10,799 bases of DNA from Acephala macrosclerotiorum (taxonomy: Eukaryota > Ascomycota > Leotiomycetes > Helotiales > Mollisiaceae). The translations under genes were made by a program, and so were the position numbers. The notes under the pieces were generated by a model, which had not been told where the DNA came from, made no database searches, and saw only the letters and a list, made by a program, of their open reading frames with translations. The DNA is taken from the NCBI GenBank assembly GCA_014904845.1, contig MU119983.1:1-10799 (forward strand), read 5' to 3'. Every line of letters starts with the position of its first letter. The first letter of the stretch is position 1. Of the stretch, positions 10,237-10,799 are shown in pieces.

Positions 10237-10405
10237 AAGGCAAGCGTGTACAGACCAAATATCAGAATAATGAATCACGTGATTATCATTGTTTACAATC
10301 GTATCTCGCATGGGTGATATTTTTTTTTGAGGAACCGAGATGAAAGAGCACCGCGTGAAAGTAAATTGTGCCACAGTTTCAAGGAATCAAGAATGCCCAA
10401 TGTGA
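10237..10405. other. Intergenic, 3' flank of the open frame
   Basis: Short AT-leaning spacer holding the CACGTG palindrome (10273-10284), a forkhead-like TTGTTTAC at 10289-10296, and a T9 run at 10320-10328. It could be the 3' end of the upstream gene or the start of a promoter for a gene to the right; the sequence does not decide. No clear AATAAA signal was seen. Confidence 0.5.
10273..10284. promoter_or_regulatory. AATCACGTGATT palindrome with E-box core
   Basis: A 12-base perfect palindrome centred on CACGTG with TCACGTGA in the middle, the type of site bound by fungal bHLH regulators such as Cbf1- or Pho4-like proteins. Another CACGTG lies at 8941-8946. Position 37 bases past the stop of the open frame is compatible with a promoter for a downstream gene. 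Binding is inference. Confidence 0.4.
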
Positions 10406-10420
10406 ATGAGGCTTCACAGC

Positions 10421-10661
10421 TTGGAGGCCTCCGCCACGTCAGCTGACTATCCCTTGCGCCTCGCCAATCAAACCATCATCTTATCCTCTCGCTTGGAGGC
10501 CACCCATATTCAAATGCCTGATCACGATGTCGGAGACCACCACAGCCAATTGAAATATGTATCCAGGTCGGTTGGGCACGAACATGTGGTGTGGCGGAGG
10601 CCACCCATCTCAGCTTCTGCAAGGCGACCTATCACGGCGCATTGGAGGCCACCCATATCCA
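10421..10661. repeat. Cluster of GGAGGCC-ACCCAT motif copies
   Basis: GGAGGCCACCCAT occurs exactly at 10495-10507, 10596-10608 and 10644-10656. Two copies share a longer exact 17-mer, TTGGAGGCCACCCATAT (10493-10509 and 10642-10658). A related GGAGGCCTCC palindrome is at 10423-10432 and a degenerate GGAGACCACCACA at 10532-10544. All are direct, at uneven steps (72, 37, 64 and 48 bases). CCAAT boxes sit among them at 10464-10468 and 10546-10550. This could be a regulatory array upstream of a gene beyond the window, or remains of a small repeat. The copies create an open frame at 10406-10744 that I do not trust as coding. Confidence 0.75.
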
Positions 10662-10799
10662 GCCTCGTCCGCATTTTCTGCCTTGGCTGCCTGCCGCATC
10701 GACAACACCTATCCCTTCGTCCGCTGAGACATTGCCAGCGCTAAGCAGGGGAGTCTCGCTCGGACCACACAGCATAAAATTATGTACCTTTGCATACAA
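10662..10799. other. Right end of window, nothing recognised
   Basis: Ordinary composition, no repeat copy past 10661, and no motif or gene start that can be supported before the window ends. Confidence 0.4.

Noticed and set aside
10406..10744. Plus-strand 112-residue open frame starting at ATG 10406
   Set aside because: It runs through the GGAGGCC-ACCCAT cluster, whose copies give repeated RPPI segments; no domain. More likely regulatory or repeat DNA than protein.
1..10799. CRISPR array, tRNA, riboswitch or bacterial operon
   Set aside because: No regular spaced repeats, no cloverleaf with a GGTTCGAATCC-type box, and no ribosome-binding-site-led gene runs.

Overview
The window looks like part of the genome of a filamentous ascomycete (Pezizomycotina). 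Two things point there. About two thirds of the window is almost pure A+T, as expected of DNA worn down by repeat-induced point mutation (RIP). At the edge of that DNA lies a broken gene whose readable part resembles the DUF3435 (PF11917) tyrosine-recombinase-like proteins with C-terminal C2H2 zinc fingers, a family that is multicopy in these fungi. No species call is possible from the sequence alone.

Layout. Bases 1-134 are a (TAA)n microsatellite that decays rightwards. Bases 135 to about 5545 are an extreme AT tract with no readable gene; one stretch of 187 bases has no G or C at all. Bases 5550-6140 are a sharply bounded island of ordinary composition that holds only short conflicting open frames. 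Bases 6140-7674 return to the AT tract. At 7675-8650 the composition recovers and a degraded DUF3435-type gene becomes readable: end of the recombinase domain, helical linker, then two zinc fingers. It carries four in-frame stops and one frameshift.

From 8650 to the end the DNA has ordinary composition and looks like a gene-bearing fungal compartment. It holds a short broken coding remnant (8892-9274) and an unusually long open frame on the plus strand (open 9310-10233, stop 10234-10236) that probably is, or contains, the last exon of an unrecognised protein. A CACGTG palindrome follows. The right end has a cluster of a GGAGGCC-ACCCAT motif, which also occurs as an inverted pair at 9442-9512.

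No rRNA, tRNA, CRISPR array, operon or bacterial feature was seen. The window reads as a boundary between a RIP-degraded repeat compartment (left) and gene-bearing DNA (right), with a dead mobile-element-type gene on the boundary. No working multi-gene system can be supported.
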